Source of the DNA: Macrocystis pyrifera
Taxonomy: Eukaryota > Sar > Phaeophyceae > Laminariales > Laminariaceae
Assembly: GCA_031763025.1 (NCBI GenBank)
Contig: JASSKH010000006.1
Span: forward strand, 1,461,048 to 1,525,047
Length of the DNA: 64,000 nt
Direction: 5' to 3'
Positions within the stretch are counted from its first letter, which is position 1; each line of letters opens with the position of its first letter. Of the stretch, positions 23,680 through 35,768 are shown piece by piece. The notes beneath the pieces are model-generated. The model did no database searches. It saw nothing but the letters and a program-made list of their open reading frames with translations, and was not told the DNA's origin. The translations under genes were made by a program, and so were the position numbers.

Positions 23680-24234
23680 CTGTCGAGAGTGTAAGGGAGG
23701 GGGGGGGACAAAAACGGGCAAAAACGGGCAAAAAAAAGGGAGGGAGGGGGAAAAGCAGGGAAAAAGATGAGAAAAAAAAAACTTACTAAAAAAAATAACA
23801 ATGCGCCGTTCGGCGGCGACGCAAAGTCAAAGGCGTAGTTAGAAGTAGCGCCAAGCGGCAGCGGCAAGGGGCAACCAAGCAAAAAAAATGCAGAGAGGGC
23901 GACGGGCAAATGTGACACATTGACTACTACTAGATGGGATTTTTTTGGCACGTCTTAAGGCCTCTTTGTCATTAATAGATCGCTGTTTGCCGCCAGCCTC
24001 CACGGCCACAATCGCCGTCACGTGGCACGAAATGGAGTTCCAGAGAGAGAGAGGGCGCTGTAGCGAGGGCGTTGCCGCGCCAGGGCTAGTGGCAAAGCGG
24101 GCGGCGTTTTTGGTAGATGACGTACAGGAGGGTGCGCAGCAAAACACGACAAAACAAGAATGTGCCAAATATACCAAGATCGAAAATTGGTAATTTTCTC
24201 GAAAATGTGCAATTTCCTCGAACTAGTCTTGCGC

Positions 24235-24312
24235 GGCGCCCCCGGTGGAACAGTGGTTATAAACGTCGTGGCTACTAACGCCAAGGTCATGCTTTCGAGT
24301 CCAGCCCAATCA
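24235..24312 (+). tRNA. tRNA-like Pol III remnant
   Basis: An A-box-like TGGAACAGTGGTTA (24246-24259) and a B-box-like TTTCGAGTCC (24293-24302) are spaced as in a tRNA. An 11-12-nt T run at 24316-24327 would serve as a Pol III terminator. The T and acceptor stems do not pair properly, so this is probably a tRNA pseudogene or SINE head. The rest of 23700-25885 holds no gene I can support. Confidence 0.35.
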
Positions 24313-24834
24313 CGATTTTTTTTTTTTCTCGTGAAGAAAAATGCAGAAAGTGCCAGCGTGAGTTTTTTTGCAAAATTCGATGCGAGTCGACGAGCGAAGA
24401 ACATGCTGAATTAACCCTGCGAATCGCTAACCGTCTCGGGGAGAGGGGGGAGGAGCGCGCGCTATGTGACCCTGGATTTGAGATACCACTGGGAGCGAGC
24501 GGGAGAGTGGGGCCAGGATAATAAATGAGACGGAGAAAAAAGTAAGAAAAATACCCCCCCCATCAACGTCTCCCTCCGATTACACGCTTGAAACCGTGCA
24601 TCTTCGGCACCCCTAACGACAAACTAGAACGTTGCGATGCCGTGTGGTTTATGCGATCGAATGCCACGCACCGTGGGGATAGATAGATAGGTGAGGTGAA
24701 GCGGGCCCTGACATCAAGGGGCAGAAAATAAATCGAGATAATGGAAGCACGCCCTTGTCGAGCCACGAGGCTTGGCTGGCAGTACTATGTGCGATGCGTA
24801 GCGGGGGTGGCGTGATACCGTAAGACATGGCGTG

Positions 24835-24965
24835 CCGTTGTGTGGTGTGGTGTTGTGTTGTGGTGTGGTACGGTATGGTATGGTATGGTACGGTATGGTA
24901 TGGTCGGGTAGGGTATGTGGTATGGTATGTGGTACGGTATGGTGTGGTGTGGTGGTGTGGAGGGT
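24835..24965 (+). repeat. (GGTAT/GGTGT)n pentanucleotide array
   Basis: About 130 bp of GGTAT, GGTAC, GGTGT and GTTGT units, mixed and imperfect. It is not a canonical telomere repeat. Its translations (poly-Tyr/His/Thr and Trp/Tyr/Gly) are artefacts. Confidence 0.8.
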
Positions 24966-25885
24966 GCCGTGGGGCACTGGCACGCACGTCATGAACCGCG
25001 GCAGCATTCCGGTTCGCGTTCGATCTCAACGCTACGGAAAAAAACGCGTAGTCCGGGCCACCAACGATGGATATACTCCGGAGGGCTGAAATTGCGACGC
25101 ACTTTCACATAGTCACACTGCTGCGCGAGCCGTGCTCGGTTTCCACGCGGACGCACGCAGCGGTCGGAAAAATAAATGATAGCACGAGAGGCCCCTGTTT
25201 CCGCGAACCTACCTCGTATGTCCGGTAAAAGTCTACTTGAGGTAATAAAATCGCCCTGCTGGTACAAAGGCACAGCAATCACAGGCCCTGTACGTCGTCA
25301 AGTTGCCCTGCTAGCACAAAGGCGGAGAGACCACAGGCCCGTCTTCAATCCCCCGAACAAAAAAGAAGCGGAAAACAAAAAAAACAAATCGTCCGAAATA
25401 TTTACCGCCCGCCTCCTCCCCCCCGCCCCCCTATGGTATCTACCCGGAGCAACGTCGTGCGGGATTCACTAATCGTTGTGTCTACACCGTCGGCAGGAAA
25501 AAACAATAGGAGTACGTCATGCGGGAGAGGTCCGTGAGCGCGTCACAAAATCAGTAGCCCAAACGTGTTCGGAGACGAACACAAAATTTCGGCGCAGATA
25601 TTCGGCCAGTACGCGAAGCCGTGCAGCATCGCTCATCAATACGTAGGCGTTCCGATTCTGAACGTAACTGCCTGATATATACGGACGGAATACAGCAGGA
25701 CAGCGGTACGTCCTCGTGGTGAGTATCAGGAATGAGCAGCATGTAGTGCACGTGGGACAACTTTTTCCGTGTTTCGGGGTGAGAATTAATTGAACAGGGT
25801 CAGCGATATTTCCGGGATCGAGGATCGCGGCACATGGCGACCTTGCGACGCGATTGTTGAACCTCTCCCGAATATTCGCACATGG

Positions 25886-26150
25886 CAGGGGGGGTGTACT
25901 CATGCCTCATGCCTCATGCCATGCATGCCCGTATATAGTCGTATGACCATACGTAGACACTCGCATCCCCACGTACAATGCCAGGACAGAGCACGTCGGG
26001 TTTCCCCCGACCAGACAGACATTGCATGCGCGCCAAAGCGCGAAGCGCCGTGAGGTGTTGGGGCGAGCCGCATGAAGGGTGAGCTGCTTCCTACTAAGAA
26101 CCGCCTGTGAGGCAGGCTTTCTTGTTTTGGATGACAGCAGCGTCCAGAAG
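25886..26150 (-). repeat. T(n)...C(n) repeat, copy 5 (minus, truncated)
   Basis: Starts with GGGGGGTGTACTCATG, then TAGTCGTATGACCATACG, CGGGTTTCCCCCGACCAGAC and GTGAGCTGCTTCCTACTA. Homologous to the 3' two-thirds of copies 1 and 2, with the T(n) end missing. Confidence 0.7.
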
Positions 26151-28383
26151 AAACATGTGATTTCTGGCGTGGCAAACTCCACAGCGCGCGGGGTCCAGAC
26201 GCTTCTTCGTTCGGGACAGCTGCGTCGACGGATGACACGCACCAAGCAGCTGCTACCAAGTTATCAAGTCCGCAGTAGCCGTGATTGTTCGCGCGCAGCA
26301 CACCCCGGACGGCGCCTTATCGACTTACGACACACTACAGCAAGAAATTACGCAGCCGGTAGGTGCAAGCAAATCCGCAGTCCGCGTGTAGATGCTACAA
26401 GATACCACGGTACCTATTACATAAAAAAAGTTGATAGATGTCAAATCGGTCCGACATCTTACCGCACCTGCTGTAGTTGGTACCGTGCCTTCCGACCAGA
26501 ATACCAAAATCGAACACATGATGCAGCAGTATGACCAAGTATTAATACCAGTTACATGAAAACGGACAAAATAAGCGACAGCAGTAATAGTTTTGAGACT
26601 GCACCACCGAAAAAACTCCGGCGGCCAAGGGCGCAAGACGGAAAGACCGCACAGAATCTCGGGGTTGCGCGTGATGTTGCTGTTCCATACCTACTGTACC
26701 AGGTATTAAAAGTGCTCCGTGAAAAAAATAATACCTGGTATACACATACATACATACATAGATAGATACCACGGATACACAGCACCGAGTACGTGCAAAC
26801 TCACGTTGCTCTGGGAAGTAATTAACTAAAGGTTGTTTTAATGTTGTGCTGCACTTCTCGTAGTGATGTTGCACTTGCAACTCAACTACGACACGCGGAG
26901 CAGAATCACACATAGTCGTTGTCTGAGCGCACTCTTTTCCTCCACGGTTGATAAAACGAACGCCCGCCAGTTTTTTTTAGTGTCGTCCAAGCATATGGGT
27001 CCCAAAAAGTTACGGTGATACGTTGTACCACTTCAGTCTACGAGAATATGTAAAATGTACTCGCACCCCCGGCAAGCTCGACGTTTGACTTGTAAGCTCG
27101 ACATGTACGTATTCTAATCAGACTAGATTTTTGAATGTTGGGCCCTGGTCCAGCATGTGCTGGCAGTACTATAGTGACCCGGTACTGGCAGAGGGAGCTA
27201 GCGTGAGCTGCCAGGGTCGCCTGTCCATTGCCTACCCAAGTACGTACGATCATAACGCCTCAAAACATAGCGGAAACCCATCAAAATGCGCGGCGCAGCT
27301 ACAGTACAGTAGTGGCACCCAAAGCAGAAGAGAGGGGGAGAATAGGAGAGATGGAAGGAGATCGTGCGCACGACGGACGACGTCACCTTAACCACTGAGA
27401 GCTTGACCTCTGCGGGACCCCTCTTGTACCATTCGTACACTTCGTCCGCTTTTTCTCAGTTTTCCTTAGTCAATCATACCACCAATTGCTTTCGAAGCAC
27501 GTTCGAAAAACCGACTGTCTCTGTAGCTCTAGTGAGTCCAAATCGTGTACAAAACGTGACCTCGGCAGCGCGCCTCCAGCGGGGCCCCGTCACCAGAGGG
27601 GGGGGGGGGCAGTTTGGCGGCGAAGCGGAGACCCGTTGCAGTGCATTGTTCGGGTCCAGTGTACTGGAATATGACGTAGCCAGCCCTAGAAACGTTGCTG
27701 AGGGCCGCGGATGTTGCTCGTCTCCGTCGTGCTCCAGCTATATACCGTTTCGGAGAAGCGATAGTCACGAATACATACTGTAGACGAGGTTCAACCCAAG
27801 ACTACGACGGCAGCGATAAGTCACGACTATAAAAAAATCACGAGTACCGGGACATGTATTAGGAGCCATCCCCGGGTTTCACGCCTTGGGTTCCGCATAC
27901 TCCACCAGCATCCGTCTTCTCCATCAGCTACGCCCCTCTTTGCATTCGAAAGAAGCCTGTTTGCACTTAATTGTTTTCACTATATGTTCCGTTCCATTTT
28001 TTTCTCGTGAGCAACCACCCACTTCGTGAAGCACCTTGTACACTCGTATCATGTGCCTAGAAACAGCGTGCAGCACTGCCAGCATCGTCATGATGCGCTT
28101 GTGTCTTGCAGCGCCTTCCTTACACTACAGCTTACAGCATTTCCGACACACACCCAACCCCGACAGCCTTTGCTTGACTATTTAGACTGCTTCGTGCCGC
28201 CGATGCTGCTGCTGTAATCGGCGATGTGTTTCGGCTTTTTTTTCCCTCGAGGCTGTTTCTTATGCGGTTTGATTTCGAGCTTCAGGTTTGTATTTTTCGA
28301 TCCCAAAAAAGAAAGCATCTGCTTATGCAGTCCGAATGTGCAAGTCGGACCGAAGTATTTTTGATTTGAGAATATGATGGCCC
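26151..28383. other. Intergenic, nothing recognised
   Basis: Overlapping short frames without domains; a TACATACATA/GATA microsatellite near 26742-26768. The segment from 28384 to the YR element is the left flank of that element and is related to 38062-38110. Confidence 0.35.
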
Positions 28384-28600
28384 AGGTCGTCGCGACTCGG
28401 GCCATCAGGTTTACAAATCGAGAATTACATGCAGAATACGCGCGTTCGGTTTATCACGATACTTGTAAAATTCGGTAAAAAAAATGGAATGTAGACGATA
28501 TTACGTAGCTTGCAAAGTTGAGTATCAACTACTTAATCAGTCGAAATCACAGCTGACGTATTTCAAAATTTATAAAATCGAGAAATGGCATGGCCTCTAG

Positions 28601-28850
28601 AAGCGGAGTATCTCTACGTTCACGAGAGATGCATGTTTTGTTCACAACCGACGAATTTAATCATTTATAGTCATGGGCTCTACCGACGGAAACTAATAGC
28701 TGAAGTTGCCCAGAGGCAGAGAGAAGAGAAGAACGGCCACACTCGTCCCGCGCCCCCGCCTAGCTTCTCGTGATAGGTGCACAAGCAGAGCACGGCACTG
28801 CTCGCTGCCGATTGATAGGCTTAGAGGCTAGGTCTACTGTTGTGGTTTCT
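28601..28850 (+). repeat. YR element 2 terminal repeat A1
   Basis: 250 bp from AAGCGGAGTATCTC to GTTGTGGTTTCT, apparently identical to A2 at 37133-37382. The match ends abruptly at both sides (left flank GGCCTCTAG, right continuation AGCAGCAACTG). Confidence 0.9.
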
Positions 28851-30041
28851 AGCAGCAACTGCGGAGGTCGGCGGGCTACAGCATGCAGCGGGAGGAGGAA
28901 GAGCAGGGGCAACGAGCGCTTTCCCGGTATGTGGCGAACGAGGGGGGGTCCCGGGCGTTCCCGGGTCTAGACCCCGAACTCGATCACAATGGGGCGTGGG
29001 GCGGTCGACTCCGGTACACAATGATACACGCCCGCAAGCAAGCATCGTTAACTCGCTCGTTCGGGGCGGCCAGCCGTGATTCCCACGTGTTGTGGTCGTC
29101 GTACATGCACGAAGTTATTATAGCTGGCACGGGTAGAAGCACGAAGTTATTATAGCTGGCACGGGTAGAAGGCAGCTCACGTCCTTTCCCAACCCGCGAA
29201 TACGCTATACGAAAGGCTATACTGAGGTATACCTAGGAAAGAAAGACATACCCGGACCTAGAGTACTGGGCATTAATATGGGAACACCCGTTGACGCCGG
29301 AGCGGAGGGCATATGTGGTGTACGAGTATAGGCCAGGTTGGTTCCTTTGCCTTTCTCGCAGACCCCGTACCCAGGAAGACACATTCTCGCATACACCGGT
29401 ATACATCGCGAGCCACAACGGACTGTTGTACGTACCACAATGCTGTGTCATACACGTTGCGAGACACATATGTACTGCTGTATGCTCCAACTATATACAT
29501 GATCGATGGCCAAGGAATTGTGGCCGGCGCCACTAACGACACGTACAATACAAATCGCGAGACACACTTGTACTGCTGTATGCCCCAACTACAGGGTCGA
29601 TGGCTAAGGAATTGTGGCCGGGGCCACTAACGATACATACCATACACATAGCGACACACGTGGACTGCTGTAGGCACTGCTGTAAGCTCCAACGACGCGG
29701 TGCCGGCGCACCTAGAAGCGATATATCATACTATGCATAACGATATATACCATACTCGCATGTGCCAGTGCACTTCTAATACAAGGCGGTCGATGGCGGG
29801 GGGGACTTGGGGCCGGTGTCACTGAGAATACAACTCGCGAGACACAGGGCGTCACGATGTGCGGGAACTCACCACGAACAGACCATACTAGTACGTTCTA
29901 CTGGTCATATCAACAACGCTGTGCCGGTGCACTAAGCGCTATCGACGTTATCGTACGCGTCAAGACGCGCAGGACCTTACTACGAGTAGACCATACTAGT
30001 AGTGAGACACTATGTGCCACTGTCCGTATCAACAACGGTGG

Positions 30042-30075
<34 letters not shown>

Positions 30076-30190
30076 GTCGGTAGTGAAGGAACAAGTGCCG
30101 GTGCAGGTCTCGTGGCCGGCGCCACCGCGTCGGCCGGTGACCCGTCCCTCACCACCGATACATACCATGTCCCACTGTTCATATTAATAG
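28851..30190 (+). other. Element-internal leader with degenerate satellite
   Basis: No gene seen. It contains a 31-bp tandem pair (29107-29137 and 29138-29169, CACGAAGTTATTATAGCTGG core). Diverged satellite units with GTGCCGGCGCAC or GTGCCGGTGCAC appear from about 29700, and there is a 29-nt A run at 30044-30072. Similarity to the 140-bp unit increases rightwards. Confidence 0.6.
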
Positions 30191-31430
30191 CGCTGTGCCG
30201 GTGCACTAGAAAGCGGTCGGTGGTGAAGGACTAAGTGCCGGTGCAGGTCTCGTGGCCGGCGCCACCGCGTCGGCCGGTGACCCGTCCCTCACCCCCGATA
30301 CATACCATGTTCCACTGTTCATATTAATAGCGCTGTGCCGGTGCACTAGAAAGCGGTCGGTGGTGAAGGACTAAGTGCCGGTGCAGGTCTCGTGGCCGGC
30401 GCCACCGCGTCGGCCGGTGACCCGTCCCTCACCACCGATACATACCATGTTCCACTGTTCATATTAATAGCGCTGTGCCGGTGCACTAGAAAGCGGTCGG
30501 TGGTGAAGGACTAAGTGCCGGTGCAGGTCTCGTGGCCGGCGCCACCGCGTCGGCCGGTGACCCGTCCCTCACCACCGATACATACCATGTTCCACTGTTC
30601 ATATTAATAGCGCTGTGCCGGTGCACTAGAAAGCGGTCGGTGGTGAAGGACTAAGTGCCGGTGCAGGTCTCGTGGCCGGCGCCACCGCGTCGGCCGGTGA
30701 CCCGTCCCTCACCACCGATACATACCATGTCCCACTGTTCATATTAATAGCGCTGTGCCGGTGCACTAGAAAGCGGTCGGTGGTGAAGGACTAAGTGCCG
30801 GTGCAGGTCTCGTGGCCGGCGCCACCGCGTCGGCCGGTGACCCGTCCCTCACCACCGATACATACCATGTTCCACTGTTCATATTAATAGCGCTGTGCCG
30901 GTGCACTAGAAAGCGGTCGGTGGTGAAGGACTAAGTGCCGGTGCAGGTCTCGTGGCCGGCGCCACCGCGTCGGCCGGTGGACCCGTCCCTCACCACCGAT
31001 ACATACCATGTCCCACTGTTCATATTAATAGCGCTGTGCCGGTGCACTAGAAAGCGGTCGGTGGTGAAGGACTAAGTGCCGGTGCAGGTCTCGTGGCCGG
31101 CGCCACCGCGTCGGCCGGTGACCCGTCCCTCACCACCGATACATACCATGTTCCACTGTTCATATTAATAGCGCTGTGCCGGTGCACTAGAAAGCGGTCG
31201 GTGGTGAAGGACTAAGTGCCGGTGCAGGTCTCGGGGCCGGCGCCACCGCGTCGGCCGGTGACCCGTCCCTCACCACCGATACATACCATGTTCCACTGCC
31301 CATATTAATAGCGCTGTGCCGGTGCACTAGAAAGCGGTCGGTGGTGAAGGACTAAGTGCCGGAGCAGGTCTCGGGGCCGGCGCCACCGCGTCGGCCGGTG
31401 ACCTTTCCCTCACCACAGATATATATACTA
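30191..31430 (+). repeat. 140-bp satellite, array 1
   Basis: The word CGCTGTGCCGGTGCACTAGA recurs at 30191, 30331, 30471, 30611, 30751, 30891, 31032, 31172 and 31312. This is nine units with a 140-bp period and one 1-bp insertion. Units also contain GGCCGGCGCCACCGCGTCGG and differ at a handful of positions. No ORF runs through the array. Confidence 0.95.
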
Positions 31431-31999
31431 TGTCCAAAATCAACAACGTTGTAAAAAAAAGGAAAGCGGCGGTGGTGAAGGACTAAGTGCCGGTGCAGGT
31501 CTCGTGGCCGGCGCCACCGCGTCGGCCGGTGACCCGTCCCTCACCACCGATGCATACCACACACGTTGAGACAACGTAACGCTGTATGTGCTACGACGCA
31601 TGTAGCAGTACCGCGGTGCCGGCGCACCGGAAGGCGGTCGATAGTGGCGGAGTAAGCGCCGGTCCACATCCCGGGACCGGAGCACCGGCTTACAAGTCGA
31701 GTTCGAGGGGAACGCATGCCGGCGCATGCTTCACCCCCCCCCACCACCCCCCCCCCCACCGCCGCCTCTATCCAAGTCATTCCCTCAAGGGAACGGCTGG
31801 GGGACGAGATGCGCGATGCGGACCAAGTTGCTCACCCGTTGACAGGAAGATGCCGGTGCATGTCAACAACCGCGGCGAACGCCGGCGCGTACGAACGGAG
31901 TGCCAGCGCACATGAGCACGGGGACAAGTAAGCCCCACCCTCGTCCAGGCCGGTGCATGGATAGTGCTCACCGTCGCCTCTATCTAAAAATTCGTTCCC

Positions 32000-32056
<57 letters not shown>
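31431..32056 (+). repeat. Satellite spacer 1 with 55-nt C run
   Basis: About 570 bp of non-satellite sequence, ending in C(55) at 32002-32056. It is duplicated almost exactly at 32884-33509. It encodes only repeat-shadow frames: the same 95-codon minus-strand frame appears in both copies. Confidence 0.85.
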
Positions 32057-32883
32057 ATTAATAGCGCTGTGCCGGTGCACTAGAAAGCGGTCGGTGGTGA
32101 AGGACTAAGTGCCGGTGCAGGTCTCGTGGCCGGCGCCACCGCGTCGGCCGGTGACCCGTCCCTCACCACCGATACATACCATGTTCCACTGTTCATATTA
32201 ATAGCGCTGTGCCGGTGCACTAGAAAGCGGTCGGTGGTGAAGGACTAAGTGCCGGTGCAGGTCTCGTGGCCGGCGCCACCGCGTCGGCCGGTGACCCGTC
32301 CCTCACCCCCGATACATACCGTGTTCCACTGTTCATATTAATAGCGCTGTGCCGGTGCACTAGAAAGCGGTCGGTGGTGAAGGACTAAGTGCCGGTGCAG
32401 GTCTCGTGGCCGGCGCCACCGCGTCGGCCGGTGACCCGTCCCTCACCCCCGATACATACCATGTTCCACTGTTCATATTAATAGCGCTGTGCCGGTGCAC
32501 TAGAAAGCGGTCGGTGGTGAAGGACTAAGTGCCGGTGCAGGTCTCGTGGCCGGCGCCACCGCGTCGGCCGGTGACCCGTCCCTCACCACCGATACATACC
32601 ATGTTCCACTGTTCATATTAATAGCGCTGTGCCGGTGCACTAGAAAGCGGTCGGTGGTGAAGGACTAAGTGCCGGTGCAGGTCTCGGGGCCGGCGCCACC
32701 GCGTCGGCCGGTGACCCGTCCCTCACCACCGATACATACCATGTTCCACTGCCCATATTAATAGCGCTGTGCCGGTGCACTAGAAAGCGGTCGGTGGTGA
32801 AGGACTAAGTGCCGGAGCAGGTCTCGGGGCCGGCGCCACCGCGTCGGCCGGTGACCCGTCCCTCACCACAGATATATATACTA
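32057..32883 (+). repeat. 140-bp satellite, array 2
   Basis: Six units at 32066, 32206, 32346, 32486, 32626 and 32766 (140-bp period). The last two units share variants with the last two of array 1 (CTCGGGGCC, CACTGCCCAT, GGAGCAGG). The arrays therefore belong to a larger duplicated block of array plus spacer. Confidence 0.95.
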
Positions 32884-33464
32884 TGTCCAAAATCAACAAC
32901 GTTGTAAAAAAAAGGAAAGCGGCGGTGGTGAAGGACTAAGTGCCGGTGCAGGTCTCGTGGCCGGCGCCACCGCGTCGGCCGGTGACCCGTCCCTCACCAC
33001 CGATGCATACCACACACGTTGAGACAACGTAACGCTGTATGTGCTACGACGCATGTAGCAGTACCGCGGTGCCGGCGCACCGGAAGGCGGTCGATAGTGG
33101 CGGAGTAAGCGCCGGTCCACATCCCGGGACCGGAGCACCGGCTTACAAGTCGAGTTCGAGGGGAACGCATGCCGGCGCATGCTTCACCCCCCCCACCACC
33201 CCCCCCCCCCCCACCGCCGCCTCTATCCAAGTCATTCCCTCAAGGGAACGGCTGGGGGACGAGATGCGCGATGCGGAGTACCAAGTTGCTCACCCGTTGA
33301 CAGGAAGATGCCGGTGCATGTCAACAACCGCGGCGAACGCCGGCGCGTACGAACGGAGTGCCAGCGCACATGAGCACGGGGACAAGTAAGCCCCACCCTC
33401 GTCCAGGCCGGTGCATGGATAGTGCTCACCGTCGCCTCTATCTAAAATTCGTTCCCGTCCCCCG

Positions 33465-33509
<45 letters not shown>
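32884..33509 (+). repeat. Satellite spacer 2 with 45-nt C run
   Basis: Near-identical copy of spacer 1, differing mainly in C-run lengths and a 3-bp indel (GCGGAGTACCAAG versus GCGGACCAAG). It ends with C(45) at 33465-33509, immediately before the Gag ORF. Confidence 0.85.
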
Positions 33510-33510
<1 letters not shown>

Positions 33511-33512
33511 CG

Positions 33513-35630
33513 TTGTCCGTCGTCGCCGCACCTGTGCCCTGCCTTGCGTCTGCGCCGTACTGTCGCGCTCAATTTGTTTGTCTTCGCAGGGGCCCGGCAA
33601 GAACGACCGCGGAGAGAGGAACCGGGAGAACGCCCGGTAGCGACGGTGACGATGAGGCTCCCGTGTCGATAGCAGACTTTGCCACTTTCAAGCAGGAGGT
33701 GGCGAACGAAGTCGCCCAGCTCCAGGCGGCCATCCAGCGATCGGACGAGGCCATTGAGGCCTCGCGTCGCTCCGCCCACGGGGGAAGGGGAGGCGACGCC
33801 AGCGGGCCCGGACAGCAGCCCGGTAGCTCCGCTGCCAGGGCCGCCCCACGGCACCATTCCCCCAGCACCGCCCTACTCGGACCGCCGACCGGACAGCTCT
33901 TCGGGAGCCCCGCTGCCGGGGTCCTCCCCCCAGACTCCAGCATCGCCGACCAACCCGTCGACGGAGCCGCGGGCGGCCGCGCGGGCCTGCGCGGGTCCCT
34001 CAACGCCGCACAAAGCAGGCTCGCCGTAGGCCCGGGGCGAGCGAGGGACTACGGCGGTACTCCGGGCGGCGCCGGAGCCGCCGGAGCTCCTCTCGGACAA
34101 GCAGGCCCGGGGGGCTACGGCGGGATTCTGGGCGGCGCCGGAGCTGCCGGCCCTCCTCTCGGACAAGGAGGCCAGTTCGCCGTAGGACCGGGAGGGCGGG
34201 GCTACGGGAGCGTCTCCAGCGGTATCGAGGCCACCGCGGGCCCAGCTGGAAGGGCGACCTACGGTGGTGCTCTGGCCGGTACCGGAGCCGCCAGCGTCCA
34301 CCTCGGCCAGGCGGGCGGGCTCGTAGTGGGTCCGGTGGGGGGGGGCTCGGCTACGGGGCATATGCGGGCGGCACCGGAGGCGCCGGCGCATTCTCCGGAC
34401 AAGTGGGCGGGCTCGCCCTGGGCGGGACAGGAGCCAACGGCGCTCCATCGGCTGCACTCGGCCATGTGGCCAACGACGGGCCGGGCGGGCTTGCGGTCGG
34501 GGCGGATATGTACGGGGACGGCAGCGCCGGCAACCCGTTTACCGCTCGGGGCAGACAGGTAGAGAAAAATAATGACCAACCGCGCGGTGGCCTCGTGGGG
34601 CAACCCCGCGACCCGACTTTGGCAGATACTATGCGGCGGCCGCCCGGCATCGATGCAGCGGGCGGCCGTGCAGGGTACGTGGGGGCCTCGGTCAACATAT
34701 CGGCCGGCGTCCATGGCATGCTGGAAGAGCTGGACGACCTCAACTTTCTGGCCTTCACACCGCGCGGCGGGGCCGGCATCACCCTCCCACTGGCGCAACA
34801 CCTGAGCATTTTGGGGCACGCGATCGTCACCATCGCGTCCCGCGGACTCCCACAAGGGGGTGCGGATCTCCAGGTGGCGCGCGCCCGCTTGGAGGCGCTC
34901 GCCCGAGCCTTCAGCGCGGGGGCGACGATCCTCAACGATCACGTGATGGAGCACTTTGCGGTCGCCGACCGCCCGGCAAACCGGGCCAGGCGGGCGGCTC
35001 TGGTGACAAAGGACCTCGAGACCTTCGCGCTCGACCTGCGTTGCATCTCCGACTCCTGCGGCCACGCGTGGGCCTACCCCCCGCCGCTGGAGTCCTTCCC
35101 CGCCATCCCGGGGCCCCGTTGGCCCCGCCTTTCCGGATACGTGGCCCTCGGCGGTCTGATCAACGCCGAAGTCCAGCAACCTCGCCGCACTTCCGCCATG
35201 ATGGCCGGGGTCGGGGCCGGTGAATGCCGGCAATTGGGGAAGACCGGCAAGTGTCGCTTCGGTGACGCCTGCGTGTTCACCCACGTCGGCCCCGCCCGCA
35301 AGACGAGCAGCGGCAACAAGCGCAAGGCGGCTACCGGCGGGGGATCGGCCGACAGCGGCGTCGCAGCCAGCGGCACGGCATCCGGGGAACCCCCGGCCAA
35401 GAGGGCCAAAGGAAAAGGAAAAGGGGGGGGGGGGGGGCGGCGGCGCGAGTAACGGAAGCAGCGGCGGCGGCAGCGGCGGCAGTAGCAGCGGCAGCGGTAG
35501 CGGCGGTGGTTCCGGCAGCAGCGGCAGCGGCGGCAGCGGCAGCGGCGGCGGCAGCGGTAGCGGCAGTGGCAACGGGGCGTCGAGCGGGGGGGCTTTCACT
35601 CGCTCGGCGGCGGCCAGGGCTGACGAATAG
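33513..35630 (+). pseudogene. Gag-like protein of YR element 2 (two homopolymer frameshifts)
   Basis: A nucleocapsid-like protein would package or bind the element's nucleic acid. The frame opens at 33513 without an ATG. A pyrimidine-rich TTGTCTTCGCAG at 33579-33590 looks like a splice acceptor, so the start may lie in an upstream exon. Order: a coiled segment with FATFKQEVANEVAQLQ, long Gly/Ala-rich repeats (about 34020-34480), a conserved globular region (about 34690-35200), a CCCH zinc finger C-x8-C-x5-C-x3-H (about 35225-35283), a Lys-rich stretch, and a Gly/Ser tail to the TAG at 35628-35630. Two frame changes are needed: in the G9 run at 34337-34345 and in the G15 run at 35423-35437. 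Both are homopolymers, so they may be sequencing errors rather than mutations. The CCCH finger is well formed; Gag assignment comes from position and composition. Confidence 0.6.
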
Positions 35631-35768
35631 GGGGACGGGCCTCGCCCCTCAGCAGGGGCGAGGCCGATCGTAGGGCGTACGGAAGCAGCAGCGCGAGATG
35701 CACAGCTTGCACGTCCGGGGCCGGCGTCCGTTGGGGGACCAGGTCTTGGGGCCAACGGGCGTCGCGCT

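Noticed and set aside
24835..24965. Interstitial telomere repeat
   Set aside because: GGTAT/GGTGT units do not form a regular telomeric motif such as TTAGGG; it is an imperfect microsatellite.
27360..27430. tRNA-like A box on the minus strand (CTCTCAGTGGTTAAGG)
   Set aside because: No B box downstream and no cloverleaf pairing.
28585..28773. 62-codon frame repeated at 37039-37305
   Set aside because: It lies within terminal repeats A1 and A2; repetition reflects the repeat, not a small gene.
30191..32883. CRISPR-like array
   Set aside because: Units are 140 bp and entirely repeated with no unique spacers, in a eukaryotic context; it is a satellite.
31440..33180. Identical 95-codon minus-strand frames at 31440-31727 and 32893-33180
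   Set aside because: Identity comes from duplication of the satellite spacer, not from gene conservation; the frame runs through satellite sequence.
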